A DNA stretch of 42,500 bases from Neocallimastix lanati (nom. inval.). Lineage: Eukaryota > Neocallimastigomycota > Neocallimastigomycetes > Neocallimastigales > Neocallimastigaceae. Every line of letters begins with the position of its first letter. Position 1 is the first letter of the stretch. Where the stretch lies: positions 15,001 through 57,500 of the forward strand of contig JACVTC010000098.1 in NCBI GenBank assembly GCA_016946835.1. Direction: 5' to 3'. Positions 11,312 through 24,177 of the stretch are shown one piece after another. The notes beneath the pieces were generated by a model. It was not told where the DNA came from, made no database searches, and saw only the letters and a list, made by a program, of their open reading frames with translations. The translations under genes and the position numbers were made by a program.

Positions 11312-11697
11312 TTATAAATAGGATATAAAATTTTAATTTTGTATAAATAATATTATGTATGAAATGTAATATATATATATATATTTATTGTACTGAATAG
11401 ACTTTAAGAAAAGAAAAAAATAATACTAATAATAAAATAAAAATAAAAATAAAATAAAATAATATTTATATAAATATATTTATATATATTTAAAGAATAA
11501 TAAAAATAAAAAATAAAATAATTATTTATATCATTACCAACATTTATTTCGTATACTACATATTAACATAATATAATAATCAGGATGATTAAATGATTAA
11601 TCTTGTAAAAAGAAAAATAATGATGATTGATTGATTGTATAATTAATAATGATATTTTTGATTTTTGATTTTGTTTTGTTTTGTTTCGTTTTGCTTT

Positions 11698-11725
<28 letters not shown>
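10921..11725. other. AT-rich intergenic region, no gene seen
   Basis: This lies between the truncated LINE end and the 3' end of the methyltransferase gene. It contains a T-run (11180-11208), an A-run (11277-11307), a TA run near 11372-11384 and an ATTT repeat (11698-11731) that runs into the stop codon region of the next gene. Confidence 0.6.
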
Positions 11726-11732
<7 letters not shown>

Positions 11733-13070
11733 TAAACAAATCCTCTACAATTAGCACTTCCACAATGACATACAACAAAAACTTTCTTTTCTTCTTCTTC
11801 TTTTGCTTTACGCGCTTTTCGTGATTTTCCTTTTGAACTTTTAGAAGACGATTTATTTTGTGAAGAAGAACTATTTCTTCTAGTAGGTTTAGATTTAGAA
11901 GATGATTTAGATCTTGTATTATATTGATTTTTTGAATCTGATAGATTGCCATTACTATCATCTAAACAAACACCTATACATACATATATATATTTATTAT
12001 TATTATTATTATTATTATAAATATAAATAAATAAAAAATTAATTCATTGAATACTTTTTTTTTTTTTTAAAAAAAAAAATAAAAAAAAAAAATAAAATAA
12101 TGATAATAATAATATAAATAATATTTTTCTTTATAATTATAATTATAATTATAATTATTAATATTATTATTAAATATATATATGTATATAAAAATTATAC
12201 TTACTATTGCTACGGCCATAATAATGACCATTATAAGTAAAATTATCATCACCACTAAGGTCAATAATTATATTACTTTTTGGCCTATCATAACTTTCAT
12301 TACTAATATAAGGTGTTTCTTCACCAGGTGGTGTAAATACAATAGATGATGTTGAAGAAACAGTTGAATCAGAATGTGAATCGATAGTTAATAATTCATC
12401 TTTTAATAAACCACCAGGGGTATCTACACCTATATAGTCAAAAGTTAATTCTTCATTTATATTAATATCTCTTTTCGCAAAAAAGGCAATTCTAAATATA
12501 TTCATTTCATAATAATCACACTGAGCACAATAAACTTCTAAATTTGGATCACATGAATGATTGATAAAATGAGAAATATTGCCTTTTTCATAGGCATCAA
12601 TTGAATATTCCGCATCACCTAAAATATCTATATCGAAAATATAATGTGATCTTTCAGGATCCTTTTTTATACGTTCACTTACACGACTAGTTTTTATAAT
12701 TTCTCCTGTATATTCTGCAACAAATGTTGATTTTTTAATAAATTCTTTCGCTCGTACGCCCCATCCTTTATTTTTTGTTTTGAAAATTTCTAATTTTTTT
12801 ATATCATTTTTTTGTATGACTCGATTAGGACAATCTGGACCACAAAAGCATTTAATATTACATTCATGAATAATATTTGATCTTGTAATTAAAACCTTTT
12901 AACAAAATAAATTATATAAATAATAAATAAATATTTTACAATATAAGAAGCACATGATAGCAATATCAATAATCAAAATAATAATAATAATAATAATAAT
13001 AATTAGATTATTTTGTTTAAATTAATTAAAATTGTATATTTTATTATATATTTTATTATATATTTTATTA

Positions 13071-13101
<31 letters not shown>

Positions 13102-14805
13102 GAATTTTGGTATATATAGTTAAACTTACCTCTCCTTCCTTATTATATGAAAATGAAATCGGAACATCTAAATTATCTCTTACTGAACAAGAGCATAAAA
13201 TATCGTTTTCACAGGTTCCAATACAATCACACCCAATAATAAAATCGGTAATATCTTCAGGTCTTGGAACATCTTTACCATGTTCACAGGATTTTATATA
13301 CTTAAAATTTTCAGGAGGTCCCTCTAAATCAATATCATTATATATTGAGATTTTATCGTATTGACTATCTTTTAAAATATCTAACCATTTTTTCATATTT
13401 CTTTTAACACGCTTTAATATTACTGGATCATTTGTTACATCATTATTTTTTTTATATAATTTTTTATAAAATATTTTCTTATATATTGCTTTATTAAATT
13501 TGTATTTTTCTTCAGATTCATTATTATTATGACTATCAATAGATATAATCACTTCTTTCTTTCCTTTATTTTTTGTTTCAACTTGAAATATATCTTTTCT
13601 GTCATTTTCATCTTTAATTTTTCTTTCCTTTTTTTTTTTTTTAATAAAGATGAATTTGAACATATATTTATAAATAAAATAATAATATTATTATTATTAA
13701 TCATTATGATTATAACATTAATGATTATAATTAAAATGTTTATAAATAATAATCAAATTAATAACAATAATAATTATAATTATAATGATTATAATAATAA
13801 TAATAATAAGTATATAATTATTTCAATATAAATATTTTTTATTTTTTTTTAAAAAAAATGAAAATCAATAAAAAAAGATTATCTTACATTTACTTTTGAA
13901 GAATATGATTTTATTTTTTTAATTTTTATATCCTGTTCATCTGATTTACGTTTTTTACGGATTTTTGATTGTTCATTTGAATTATTTTTTTCATTTATTT
14001 CATGTTTTATTTTATTGATAAAATTTTTTTTTGTATCTTTTAAATTTGAATTACTATTAATTCTATTTAATAATTTTTTAAATTTACTAGTTGATCTTGA
14101 ATCCTCTTTTAATTTAATATCACATTTTTCATTATTTAAATCTATTAAAATTTTATCATTTTTCTTTTCCTTTTTTATATCGAGAGATATTTTTTTTGTA
14201 TCATTAGATATTTTAATTTCCGGAATGTCTATTGATTGATCTTTTTTTATACTATGATGTCTCCATCTTTTGTTAGTATTTCCTTTCAATTTTTCATATT
14301 CTTTTATTAATTCTGGGCAATTTAAATTACTATCCGGTTCCCAAGTATTATATTTTTCCTCATAACCTTTCCATTTTAATAAATAAAATGTTTCACCCTT
14401 TATATATTTTATAATTACATATTATAATAAAAATATTTTGGAATACATATATAAATGTAAATTTTTCTTTTTTTTAATTATTATTATCATTACATTATGA
14501 AAAATTTTATAATTATATTTTTATTTTTTATTTTATTATTATTATTTTTTTAATGAATGTACTTACATTAATGATTTTTCTATTTCTTATGGTTTCTACC
14601 TTTCATTTTTTTTTTTTTTTATTTTAATTTTATTATTATTATAACAAATAAAATATAATATTAAATATTAAATAAATTAGAATAGTTTTATTAAATTTTC
14701 TTAATTATTTATTACTTTAATAATTAAAAATATATCGATAGGTTAATGTTAATAATAATTATAATAATAATTATAATAATAATAATAGTAATAATAAACA
14801 AAACA

Positions 14806-14845
<40 letters not shown>

Positions 14846-15061
14846 ATATTCAATTTATATTTCTGAAAGTTTAATACGTTATCATTTTAATTAATTTCAT
14901 TAAATAATAATTATCAATTTATAATAGCATTCCCATAGGTTTGTATTAATATTTTATACTTTAATATAAAAATTATAATATTAATATATTTCAATAATAA
15001 TTACTTCATATTCATTCTCAGTTGTTTTGATATATTCATTACTTTGTACTTCTGACTTCAT
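11726..15061 (-). CDS. clr4: Histone H3K9 methyltransferase, Clr4/SUV39 type
   Basis: The enzyme methylates histone H3 lysine 9 to build heterochromatin. Six exons join in frame: 15005-15061, 14567-14599, 13888-14397, 13130-13627, 12205-12895 and 11726-11973, giving 678 residues. The chromodomain (about 16-70) has the full aromatic cage by position: Y18, W39 and Y42 (EYEVE, then LLKWKGY, then TWEP). A charged, K/S-rich linker of over 150 residues follows. The pre-SET (about 340-390) carries the CDCIGTC and [10 protein letters not shown] cysteine clusters. The SET domain has KGWGVRA (409-415), [13 protein letters not shown] (478-484) and LTFDY (516-520). The post-[13 protein letters not shown] is at the very C-terminus, after a Ser-rich insert of about 145 residues that Clr4 proteins normally lack. 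S. pombe Clr4 is about 490 residues, so this one is long. The choice of donor after exon 3 (13888 or a few bases earlier) is uncertain; both keep the frame. Confidence 0.93.
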
Positions 15062-17046
15062 TTTTATAAAAAAGAAATTATCTTCAAATTTCTAATTGCA
15101 TTATTAATTGAGGGTATTATGATTCATTTACTCAATTTTTTTTTTTTTTTTTTTTTTAGTTTTATTTTATTAAAACATAAAATATGATAATATATTTTTG
15201 TTGTATTATTAAAATGATTATAAATTAATCAAACCAAATTAATAAAAAAAAAAATGGTACAACGATTGAATAAAAAAAAAAATTTCTTTTAAGGTTAATT
15301 AAAATCAATTATGTAATATATATTTAGTATATTAAATTATAAATATATATTAATATATGGTAATATCCATAAAAATTATAGATATTAATTGATTTAAATA
15401 TTTTTGATCTTTAAACAATATTTTTTAATTAACTAATATATATTTATATATATATATTTATTTATTAATTTATTTATATATTTATTATTATTATCTTTTT
15501 TTGTTTTATTACTTTTTAGTTTTTTTGTTTTAGTGTTAGTTTTGGTTTTAGTTTTAGTTTTAGTTTTTTTTTTTTTGTTAATTTTAACTTAATATTAATA
15601 ATATGATTTAAGAAGTTTTTATCATATTTAATTTAATAAAATGTTAATTTTAATAATTATAAAAGATAAAAGAATATTATTTTATTTAATAATTACTCAT
15701 TTTAAATTTTTATTAATAAAATAAATTAAATTATATAAATTTAAAAATTTAAAATTGCTATATATTTGTAATGTTGTGTTTAAAGTTTTCCTTTTAACTC
15801 GATGTTCTATCACATAATTTCCACTTAAAAATCTTTTTTCTACATAAAAAAGAAAAAAACAAAATTAAAAGATATAAATGATGTAGTTTTAAATAAAAGT
15901 TTTTCCATTATATTTCCAAATATAAAATAAATTATCCACAAACTTACTGTAACACAACACAAAAATTATAATTTTATAATTTTAAATATACAACTTTTAT
16001 TAGTAAATAAATAATATATAAATAAATAAGTGAATAATAAATAATTTAATATTAATAATTAAATAATTAAATAATTAAAGATTAATAATAAGAAAATAAT
16101 AAATAATTAAATATTAATAAGTGAATTAAAAATAATTAATATATAAATAATTAAAATATAAATAATTAAATAAATAATTGAATTATTAAATAAATATTTT
16201 ATATAAAAATATGTAAATAAATAAAAATTTCAAAAGTTTTTTTATTTTACTTTTTAATAATAATAGATTTTAGTTTAATTTATTTAAAAATAAAAAATCA
16301 AATAATATTTAATTTATTTAATTTTGTCAAAAAAAAAAAATATATATATATATATTTTTTATTGTTAAGAATCAAGAATTTTTGGTTTATAATTATGTCA
16401 ACTTTATTTATATATTTTATGATAATATATAATCAGTTATTTATTCTGTTCTATAAACAAATATAAATATTTATTTACTGAACAGAATAAATAAATGATT
16501 TTGGTTGTACTATTAATTTAAAATAAAAGCTTAATAAATATTAAAATAAACAATGAAATAAATCATAACTTACTTTAAAGGTTATTCTCTAATAACTAAT
16601 TATAATAATAATAATTATTATAATAATAATTATACCAGAAGCAAAGATCATTTTAAAACTTACAAAAATTAAAAGAAAAAACTGTTTAATTCATCCTAAG
16701 AATAAATTTAAACTAAAGCGCTGTTAATAATTTTACAAAACTGTTTTAATCATTATTTTTTTTTTTTTTTTTTTTTTTTGATAACTTCTCTCGAAAATAC
16801 TAGGTATATTTATTAAAAAATAAATATGTCATTTTTAATTCATTTAATCATTTTCATAAATTAATGAAAAATATTACCAACTGCAGCATAATAAATTTTT
16901 ATTTATTTCTCATGTAAGTGTTCTCCCAAGAATGATTATCGGACATATTCTATAATTAGTTTCAAATTAAAAAGCATACAATAATTTCAATAATATATCT
17001 ACATTATTAAATTATTAATACTTAACAATTCAAATAATAATAATAA
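15062..17046. other. Gene-free AT-rich region upstream of the H3K9 methyltransferase
   Basis: It contains the promoter side of the minus-strand methyltransferase gene and little else. T- and A-runs occur at 15138-15158, 16328-16338 and 16757-16780. There is a short ttttag/ttttgg repeat at 15530-15575 and many taaataatt words at 16000-16200. No coding or RNA signature was found apart from the inverted repeat listed separately. Confidence 0.6.
16432..16499. repeat. 20-bp inverted repeat with 28-nt spacer
   Basis: The left arm atcagttatttattctgttc (16432-16451) and the reverse complement of the right arm (16480-16499) agree at 19 of 20 positions. The arms contain more G and C than the surrounding DNA. 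This is a strong hairpin or a terminal-inverted-repeat remnant. Confidence 0.8.
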
Positions 17047-17105
17047 TAATAATAATAAAAAGATTATATTTATAATAATAATAATAATAATAAAAAGATT
17101 ATATT

Positions 17106-17140
<35 letters not shown>

Positions 17141-17401
17141 TAATAATAATAAAAAGATTATATTTATAATAATAATAATAATAATAGTAATAGTAATAGT
17201 ATTAATAATAATAATTATAATTATAATAAAAAGATTATATTCATAATAATAATAATGATGATGATGATAATAATAATAAAAAGATTATATTTATAATAAT
17301 AATAATAATAATAAAAAGGTTATAATAATAATAATAATAAAAAGGTTATAATAATAATAATAATAATAAAAAGGTTATAATAATAATAATAATAAAAAGG
17401 T

Positions 17402-17436
<35 letters not shown>

Positions 17437-17634
17437 GGTTATAATAATAATAATAATAATAAAAAGGTTATAATAATAATAATAATAAAAAGGTTATAAT
17501 AATAATAATAATAATAAAAAGGTTATAATAATAATAATAATAAAAAGGTTATAATAATAATAATAATAATAAAAAGGTTATAATAATAATAATAATAAAA
17601 AGGTTATAATAATAATAATAATAATAAAAAGGTT

Positions 17635-17665
<31 letters not shown>

Positions 17666-18267
17666 GGTTATAATAATAATAATAATAATAAAAAGGTTAT
17701 AATAATAATAATAATAATAAAAAGGTTATAATAATAATAATAATAATAAAAAGGTTATAATAATAATAATAATAATAAAAAGGTTATAATAATAATAATA
17801 ATAATAAAAAGGTTATAATAATAATAGTAATAATAATAAAAAGGTTATAATAATAATAATAATAATAAAAAGGTTATAATAATAATAATAATAATAAAAA
17901 GGTTATAATAATAATAATAATAATAAAAAGGTTATAATAATAATAATAATAATAATAAAAAGGTTATAATAATAATAATAATAATAAAAAGGTTATAATA
18001 ATAATAATAATAATAAAAAGGTTATAATAATAATAATAATAATAAAAAGGTTATAATAATAATAATAATAATAAAAAGGTTATAATAATAATAATAATAA
18101 AAAGGTTATAATAATAATAATAATAATAAAAAGGTTATAATAATAATAATAATAAAAAGGTTATAATAATAATAATAATAATAAAAAGGTTATAATAATA
18201 ATAATAATAATAAAAAGGTTATAATAATAATAATAATAATAAAAAGGTTATAATAATAATAATAATT
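17047..18267. repeat. Minisatellite array aaaaaggtt-(ataat)n, about 33 copies
   Basis: From about 17312 to 18267, roughly 33 units repeat the pattern aaaaaggttat followed by a variable number of aat triplets, so unit lengths step by three (about 24-33 nt). Before it, at about 17050-17300, five or six related units read aaaaagattatattt plus triplets. The change from gattatattt to ggttat looks like an older variant family flanking a younger, homogenised one. No open frame runs through it. Confidence 0.95.
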
Positions 18268-21058
18268 CAGAAAATAAGAACATTAATAGGCATTAATAAT
18301 GATAATAAAAATATATAATAATTTCAATAATAGAGATATTAATACTAACAGTTCAATAATAATAATAATAATAATAATATAATAAATAAATGAATAAATA
18401 AATGAACGAATGAATAGATAAATAAATAATAAAATAATAACTTGGATAATAATTTAGAAAATATAAACATTAATAATTATAAAATTATCAAAATCATTAT
18501 TTTTATATTATTTAGATAACAAAAATCAACAAAATATTTATGAAATAACTCTAGTAACAAAAATATACAATTCTCAGTTAATAAGAATGATTATTGTAAA
18601 GTGAAATTAATAAACAATAAAAATAATGAAATCGATCTGAAAACAATAATAAAAAATGATTCTATAATGGAAATGAAAATTGCAATAACAAAATAAATAT
18701 CAATAATAGTAAAAGTATTATTTCCAATTTTAATAGGAAAAAAAAAATTTTTAAATATAAAATTTATTAATCTATCATAAGATGAGAAAGCAATAAAATA
18801 TTTATTTACTCAAAACAGTAATCCATCAAAAAGGAACTTTATAAAATATATGCTCAAGTTTTATAAAAGAAATAAATAAAATATCGCATAATTCAATATT
18901 TACTGATGGAAAATGGATATTTACAATAAAAGATAAATATAAGCTATAATTAAAGTATATTATATAATATGAAATTCAAATACAACAATAAGACATATAT
19001 ATAAAAATAAAAATTAAAATTTAATTATTTTGTCACAAATAATATGAAAATAGACTTAACAGAAATTTAAATTGATTTTTATTTTTAATTTTTAAGTAAA
19101 AAATTTAAAAAAAAAAAAAAAAAAAAGATTAAAATTTTGAGAAAATATTCATAAAATTTAACAAAATTTTATTAATAACGTATTTATTAATATAATTTAA
19201 GCCTCATTAATATAACTTTATTCATATTAAATATATCTAATAATCTATGTTGATTTAGAATAAAAATATAAATGTGGGGTCATAATCATAATGAATAAAG
19301 ATATAAAATAATTGTGTATAAAATTTATTTTCATGATCTAATAAATTTTAACCTTAAAAAATATAATAATAATAATAATAATTATAATAATAATCTATGA
19401 TTTAATAAGCTAATTATTAAAAAGATTCTTGAATAAATTTTAATACGCATTGCCACATCACCTGAAATATTAATTATTTGTTAATAATTCCATTAATATT
19501 AAATTGAATAATCTATTCGAAATAATGTATACATGGTTACATAATTATTCTTAAATTAGTTTATACGAATTAAATTAAAGCCACATATTGCTGAATGATG
19601 ATTTTTTTTAATAATTATCCACTATTTCATAACCTATTTGATTTTTTTTATATAAAAAATTATTTTATTTATCATTTTATTATTCATTAGTTTTATTATT
19701 AGTAATTTTCCTAATTCATAAAAAAAAAAAGATACTCATTTTTCTTTAATCCTAATATTTTATTTAATAAATAAGCACTATGAATATTACGTTTGATTAA
19801 TAAAAATTAAACTATATAATATTTTAAGAATAATTATGATAAATTTCTATTCTTCTTTTAATTGCATTTAATAAATTATAAAATATTAATATTTAAATAT
19901 TTCATTAATAATTTTCATTATAATCTCTTCTTATTCATCAGTTTCATCCAAGAATTATTATAAATTGTATCATTTTATCATGTTTTATTATATTATTTTT
20001 TCTATTAAAATTTTTTAATCAGAAAAAATAGGAGAAATAACGGTTCCCGTTTCAAAATTGTTAATCCTTTTTTTTTTTTTTATTTTTTTTTACTTTGGTC
20101 CTATTCTTCTTTGTAATCACCAGTTATTATTTATTATTTGTTCATTCAAAAACTATAAAAAAGGGAAAAAAAAAAAAAAAACTTTTTTTATTTTTATTTT
20201 TTTTTACAAATATGGAAATTTAATATAATGTTTACCTTTTATGGAAAATTCATTATATTATTATCAAAGTTTAAATTTTTATTCGAACTAAGAATTAAAT
20301 ATAAAAATTTATTAATAATTGATTGCTACATTTTAATTTAATTGGATAATAAAACTTTAATTAACTATATTTTATATATGATTAATATATTAATAATATA
20401 TATTTAAAATATATAATATATTACTTGTATAATACATTTATGAAATATATTATTTACGTATCATATTATTATTATAATATTAATTATATTACAATTTATT
20501 AAATCTTAACTAATAATATCTTTTAGACCTATATTATATAATAAAAGGTTAATATTTATTATATTTTATAAGTATCAGAAATAAATTAAGCAATTATATT
20601 TAATCATATATTACAAATATATTACTTATGCTTAAAATCTTTTTAATAATTAATTATATTATTATTATTTTATTAAAAAAGAAATCAATAAATTGATTTT
20701 TCAATTGGAAAAAAATAAGAAAGAAAAGAATTGAAAGAAAAGAATTGAAAGTGAAATTAAGAAATAAAACGTCTTTTATTTATTATACAATAGTAATCAA
20801 ATAAAATGTAATAATTAATAATAATATACTATTCAATATAAAATGTAATTATAAATAATAATATATTATTCTATATAAAACAAATTCTTAATCTTTTTTT
20901 TTTTTTTTTTATTTCTTTTAAATTAAAATTTATTATTTGTTTTTTTATTATATTTATGGCATTTTTTTTATTTTTATTTTTTTTTTTTATTTGATGTTTA
21001 AATGAAAATATTTTTGGAAAATTTAAATATATTTATATATAAATAAATATATAAATGA

Positions 21059-21103
<45 letters not shown>

Positions 21104-21377
21104 TATAATTACAATTACAATTAAAATAATAATAATAGAAAAAACATATATAAATAAATAAATAATTTCCTTTTTTTTTTTTTTTTTTTTTTTAAATAAA
21201 TTTTATAAATAATAAACAATTAAAAAAATATATATTAAAAAATAATAAAATATAATAATAGAAACCGAATAAACGAGCTTTTCTATTATAAATAAATAAA
21301 TAAATAAATAAATAGTTTAATATATAATATTATACACTTTTACGTAACATTTTCTTAATAAATAAATAAAAACAAAA
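18268..21377. other. Gene-free AT-rich region upstream of the Smr gene
   Basis: This is long intergenic DNA. A mildly more complex part at 18480-18970 reads asparagine-rich in places and may be a coding relic, but no frame stays open and I recognise no domain. An AAT run is at 21061-21102, and T-runs are at 20894-20910 and 21171-21193. The promoter of the Smr gene is expected in the last 100 bases, where tataatattat occurs at about 21320-21332. Confidence 0.5.
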
Positions 21378-22031
21378 ATGGTCCAAAACAATTTTTATGA
21401 TGAATTCCCACCAGAAATTGATAATTTAAGAGATAGAGCTCAAGAATTAGCCAAAAAGAGAGGTGATTGTTTTGAACGTTCACAACAAGCATTTAAGAGT
21501 GGTGACAAGGCTAAGGCTAAGGAACTTTCTGATGAAGGAAAGAAATATGATAAAGAAATGGATGAATGTAACGAAAAAGCTGCTAGATTAATTTTCAAAT
21601 TAAACAACACTGATAAAAATTTACCAATTCATGAAATTGATTTACATGGTTTATTTGTTGAGGAATCAAAGAAATTTGTTGAAGAAAGAATTAAAGTATG
21701 CAAACAAAAGAATGTCGATGCTTTAATTATTATTGTTGGTCGTGGTAACCACAGTATTGATAAAATTCCAAAGATTAAACCAGCTATTGAAGAATTAGTT
21801 AAAAGTAACAACCTTGAATCTAGAATTAACGAACCAAACCCAGGTTGTATTACTCTTTTATTCAAGAAGGGTGCTAAGGTTCCAGAATATGGCAACAAGC
21901 CAGCTGCTGCTAGTAAGGAAGCTCAAAGAAATACTCCAAAAACTCAAAACAATGATAAAGTTTCAAATGTCACTAGTAGAAGCGCTGAAGCTTCTAGTAA
22001 GAGTTCCTCTGGTGGTTGTATTATTTGTTAG
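21378..22031 (+). CDS. DUF1771-Smr domain protein with CaaX-like C-terminus
   Basis: This is a single-exon protein of 217 residues. An N-terminal helical DUF1771 domain (about 15-78) precedes an Smr domain (about 83-164). The Smr signatures are DLHGL (88-92) and GRGNHS (121-126), the second matching the family's usual G-x-G-x-H-S loop. Smr domains, related to MutS2 C-termini, often have RNA or DNA endonuclease activity, and eukaryotic DUF1771-Smr proteins are linked to RNA handling. The exact substrate here is unknown. The tail after 170 is Ser/Ala/Lys-rich and ends GGCIIC, which fits a CaaX prenylation box (C-I-I-C). The start follows an A-rich leader (aacaaaa) as in other genes here. Codons favour aag, gct, ggt and cca more than the neighbours, suggesting strong expression. 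No introns are needed. Confidence 0.93.
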   Translation: MVQNNFYDEFPPEIDNLRDRAQELAKKRGDCFERSQQAFKSGDKAKAKELSDEGKKYDKEMDECNEKAARLIFKLNNTDKNLPIHEIDLHGLFVEESKKFVEERIKVCKQKNVDALIIIVGRGNHSIDKIPKIKPAIEELVKSNNLESRINEPNPGCITLLFKKGAKVPEYGNKPAAASKEAQRNTPKTQNNDKVSNVTSRSAEASSKSSSGGCIIC

Positions 22032-22691
22032 ATATTATTATTATCAATAAACAAGTATTAAATTCAACAATAAAAAAAAGCAAAAAAATAGACTATTTTT
22101 TTTTTTTTATATTAAAAATTTTAAAATAAAAATAATAATAAATTTTACTTTTTTTTTATATTATTATTTTATTTGTAAAATATTTCAGTTTATGTTAGAA
22201 AATTCAAGTAAAAGAAAACGTATAATATAAAATTAAAATAAAAAATAAAAACAAATAAATAAATAAATAAAAAAAAAATATTAAATATAAATAAAAGAAA
22301 TATATTTTTTTTTAAATTGTTTGTTTTATAATAATGTGGTGTTTTTATTATTTTTCAATTATTAGTGTAAATAAAAAGATTATTATATATTAATATCTTT
22401 CATATTACTGTGACATTTATTTCATATTTTTAGTAGAGTATAGAATTATATATATTTATAATTACATACATTGTTTTAATATTTTTATATAATAAAAAAT
22501 ATTTTGTTAAATATAAATTACTTTTTAAATAATTATAAAAAAAAAAAAGATATATTTCATTTTTTAAAATAATTAAATAAAACTTTTATTATTATTATTA
22601 TTTATACTATATTATATTACTTCTTTTTATTATTATCATTAATAAAAAAAAAAAAAAAGAAAGAAGAGTGATAATTAAATATTAGTAAATC
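22032..22691. other. Intergenic region between two converging genes
   Basis: This holds the 3' ends of the Smr gene (plus) and MED10 (minus). A-runs and T-runs are present, and several aataaa words (for example near 22047 and 22068) could serve as polyadenylation signals for the Smr gene. No gene is seen. Confidence 0.6.
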
Positions 22692-22872
22692 CTAAAAATT
22701 ATTTTTTTTATTTTCATTAGTTAATTTTTGATATATTTCATAATCTTGAGGTAGTATGTTCTGAATATTTTTTTGTAAAGTATTACTGAGCAACTATAGA
22801 TTAATTTATTTAAAAATAAAAATAAGAAAAAAAAAAAAAAAAAAAGAATTTAAAATATGAACTTTAATTCAC

Positions 22873-22903
<31 letters not shown>

Positions 22904-23607
22904 CTAATATAAAATTGTGAAATACCTTTATGGCTTCTATTTTTCCATTAGTACTTTGATTTTGTGACACTGTTGCTTTGATTAAATTATTTGTAAAAAT
23001 ATCGGGATTTTTACCTTGTTCTACATCACTATATAATATATTATATAATTTAATATTTTTATTATATTAAATTAATACAAAATTGATTAAAATTTATATC
23101 TTACTCTAATAGTTCTTGCGGTATTTTAATGTCAACATTTTCCTTTATCTCATCTAATTCTTTTAATTCATGTACAACTTCTTCACTGATGTATTATAAT
23201 TATTTAGGATGTATATATATTTTTTGTATTACATATTAATATTATAAATAATTAATTATAAAATAATAAATTTTGATTTAAAGTTAGCAGAAAAATTAAG
23301 GGGAAAATATTAATTTATTATATAATTTATCAAGTTCAAATAATAAATTTATTTATTATTATTGTATTATTGTGAAAATAAAAGATAAAAATTAATTAAT
23401 TAATTACATTCTATTATGTAAAGCTTTGTTATTTGGGTTTTCATCATATACTATTACATTTAAGTTATATAATGTATTGATTAATTCTAAGGTTTTCATT
23501 TCTAAGAGATCTAATGGATCACCAACTAACTTATCTTCTTCGTTATTTAAATCAAAATTATCATCAAAGTTGTCATCAATATCATCTATATTAATTTCAT
23601 CTTCCAT
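22692..23607 (-). CDS. MED10: Mediator complex subunit 10 (Nut2)
   Basis: MED10 belongs to the middle module of Mediator, which relays activator signals to RNA polymerase II. Four exons join in frame: 23408-23607, 23105-23185, 22926-23028 and 22692-22793, giving 161 residues (yeast Nut2 157, human 135). The N-terminus is very acidic (DDIDDNFDDNFDLNNEEDK). The family core follows: LINTLYNLNVIVYD, then KIPQELLDDVEQGKNPDIF, where the position of Q-G-K/R-N-P is the family signature, then NGKIEAIK and LPQDYEIYQKL. The helical arrangement matches the MED10 fold. The acidic 30-residue extension at the N-terminus is not typical of metazoan MED10. The exon borders are standard GT-AG with phases that agree. 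The gene converges with the Smr gene. Confidence 0.92.
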
Positions 23608-23938
23608 TTTGAATTTTATATATTAATGATAGTATTTATTTATGAAAATATAATTTATTATTTAACGGTACAGCTTATTTTTTCTTTTAGAAAAAAAATA
23701 ATAAAAAAAAATTGTAGTTATAAATTTTTAAAGATTTTGAAAATGATAATAATAAAATTTAAAAAATCTTTAAATTTCAAAATTTAATTTTATGGATTTC
23801 AAACTTTTTGATAAAAATATTTTTACAGTTTAAAAAAGTAAAATAAAAATATAAATAAAAAATATAAAAATAAAAATAAAATAAAATAAAATAAAAAAAT
23901 ATGTAAATAATTTAAATTAAATCTAAAAATGTTTATAA

Positions 23939-23978
23939 ATTTAATAATAATCTATATTATTATAGATTATTATTAAAT
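23939..23978. repeat. Perfect 18-bp inverted repeat, 4-nt loop
   Basis: The left arm atttaataataatctata (23939-23956) is exactly complementary to the right arm (23961-23978), with ttat between. It sits about 330 bases upstream of the MED10 start. It could be a cruciform or a symmetric protein-binding site, but the composition is low. Confidence 0.85.
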
Positions 23979-24021
23979 TAAATTAAAAATTAATGAATAA
24001 ATAATAAATAATAAATAAATG

Positions 24022-24118
24022 AATAAAAAAAAAATATTATAAAATTGAATAATTCTTAATAAATAAATAAATAAATAAATAAATAAAAAAAAATATTATA
24101 AAATTGAATAATTCTTAA

Positions 24119-24177
<59 letters not shown>

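Noticed and set aside
17047-18267. CRISPR-like array (repeats with variable spacers)
   Set aside because: The spacers are only AAT triplets, the genome is eukaryotic, and the repeats behave as a minisatellite.
18480-18970. Possible Asn-rich gene relic (segment like NPSKRNFIKYMLKFYKR)
   Set aside because: No frame stays open and no domain is recognisable; kept only as a remark in the intergenic entry.
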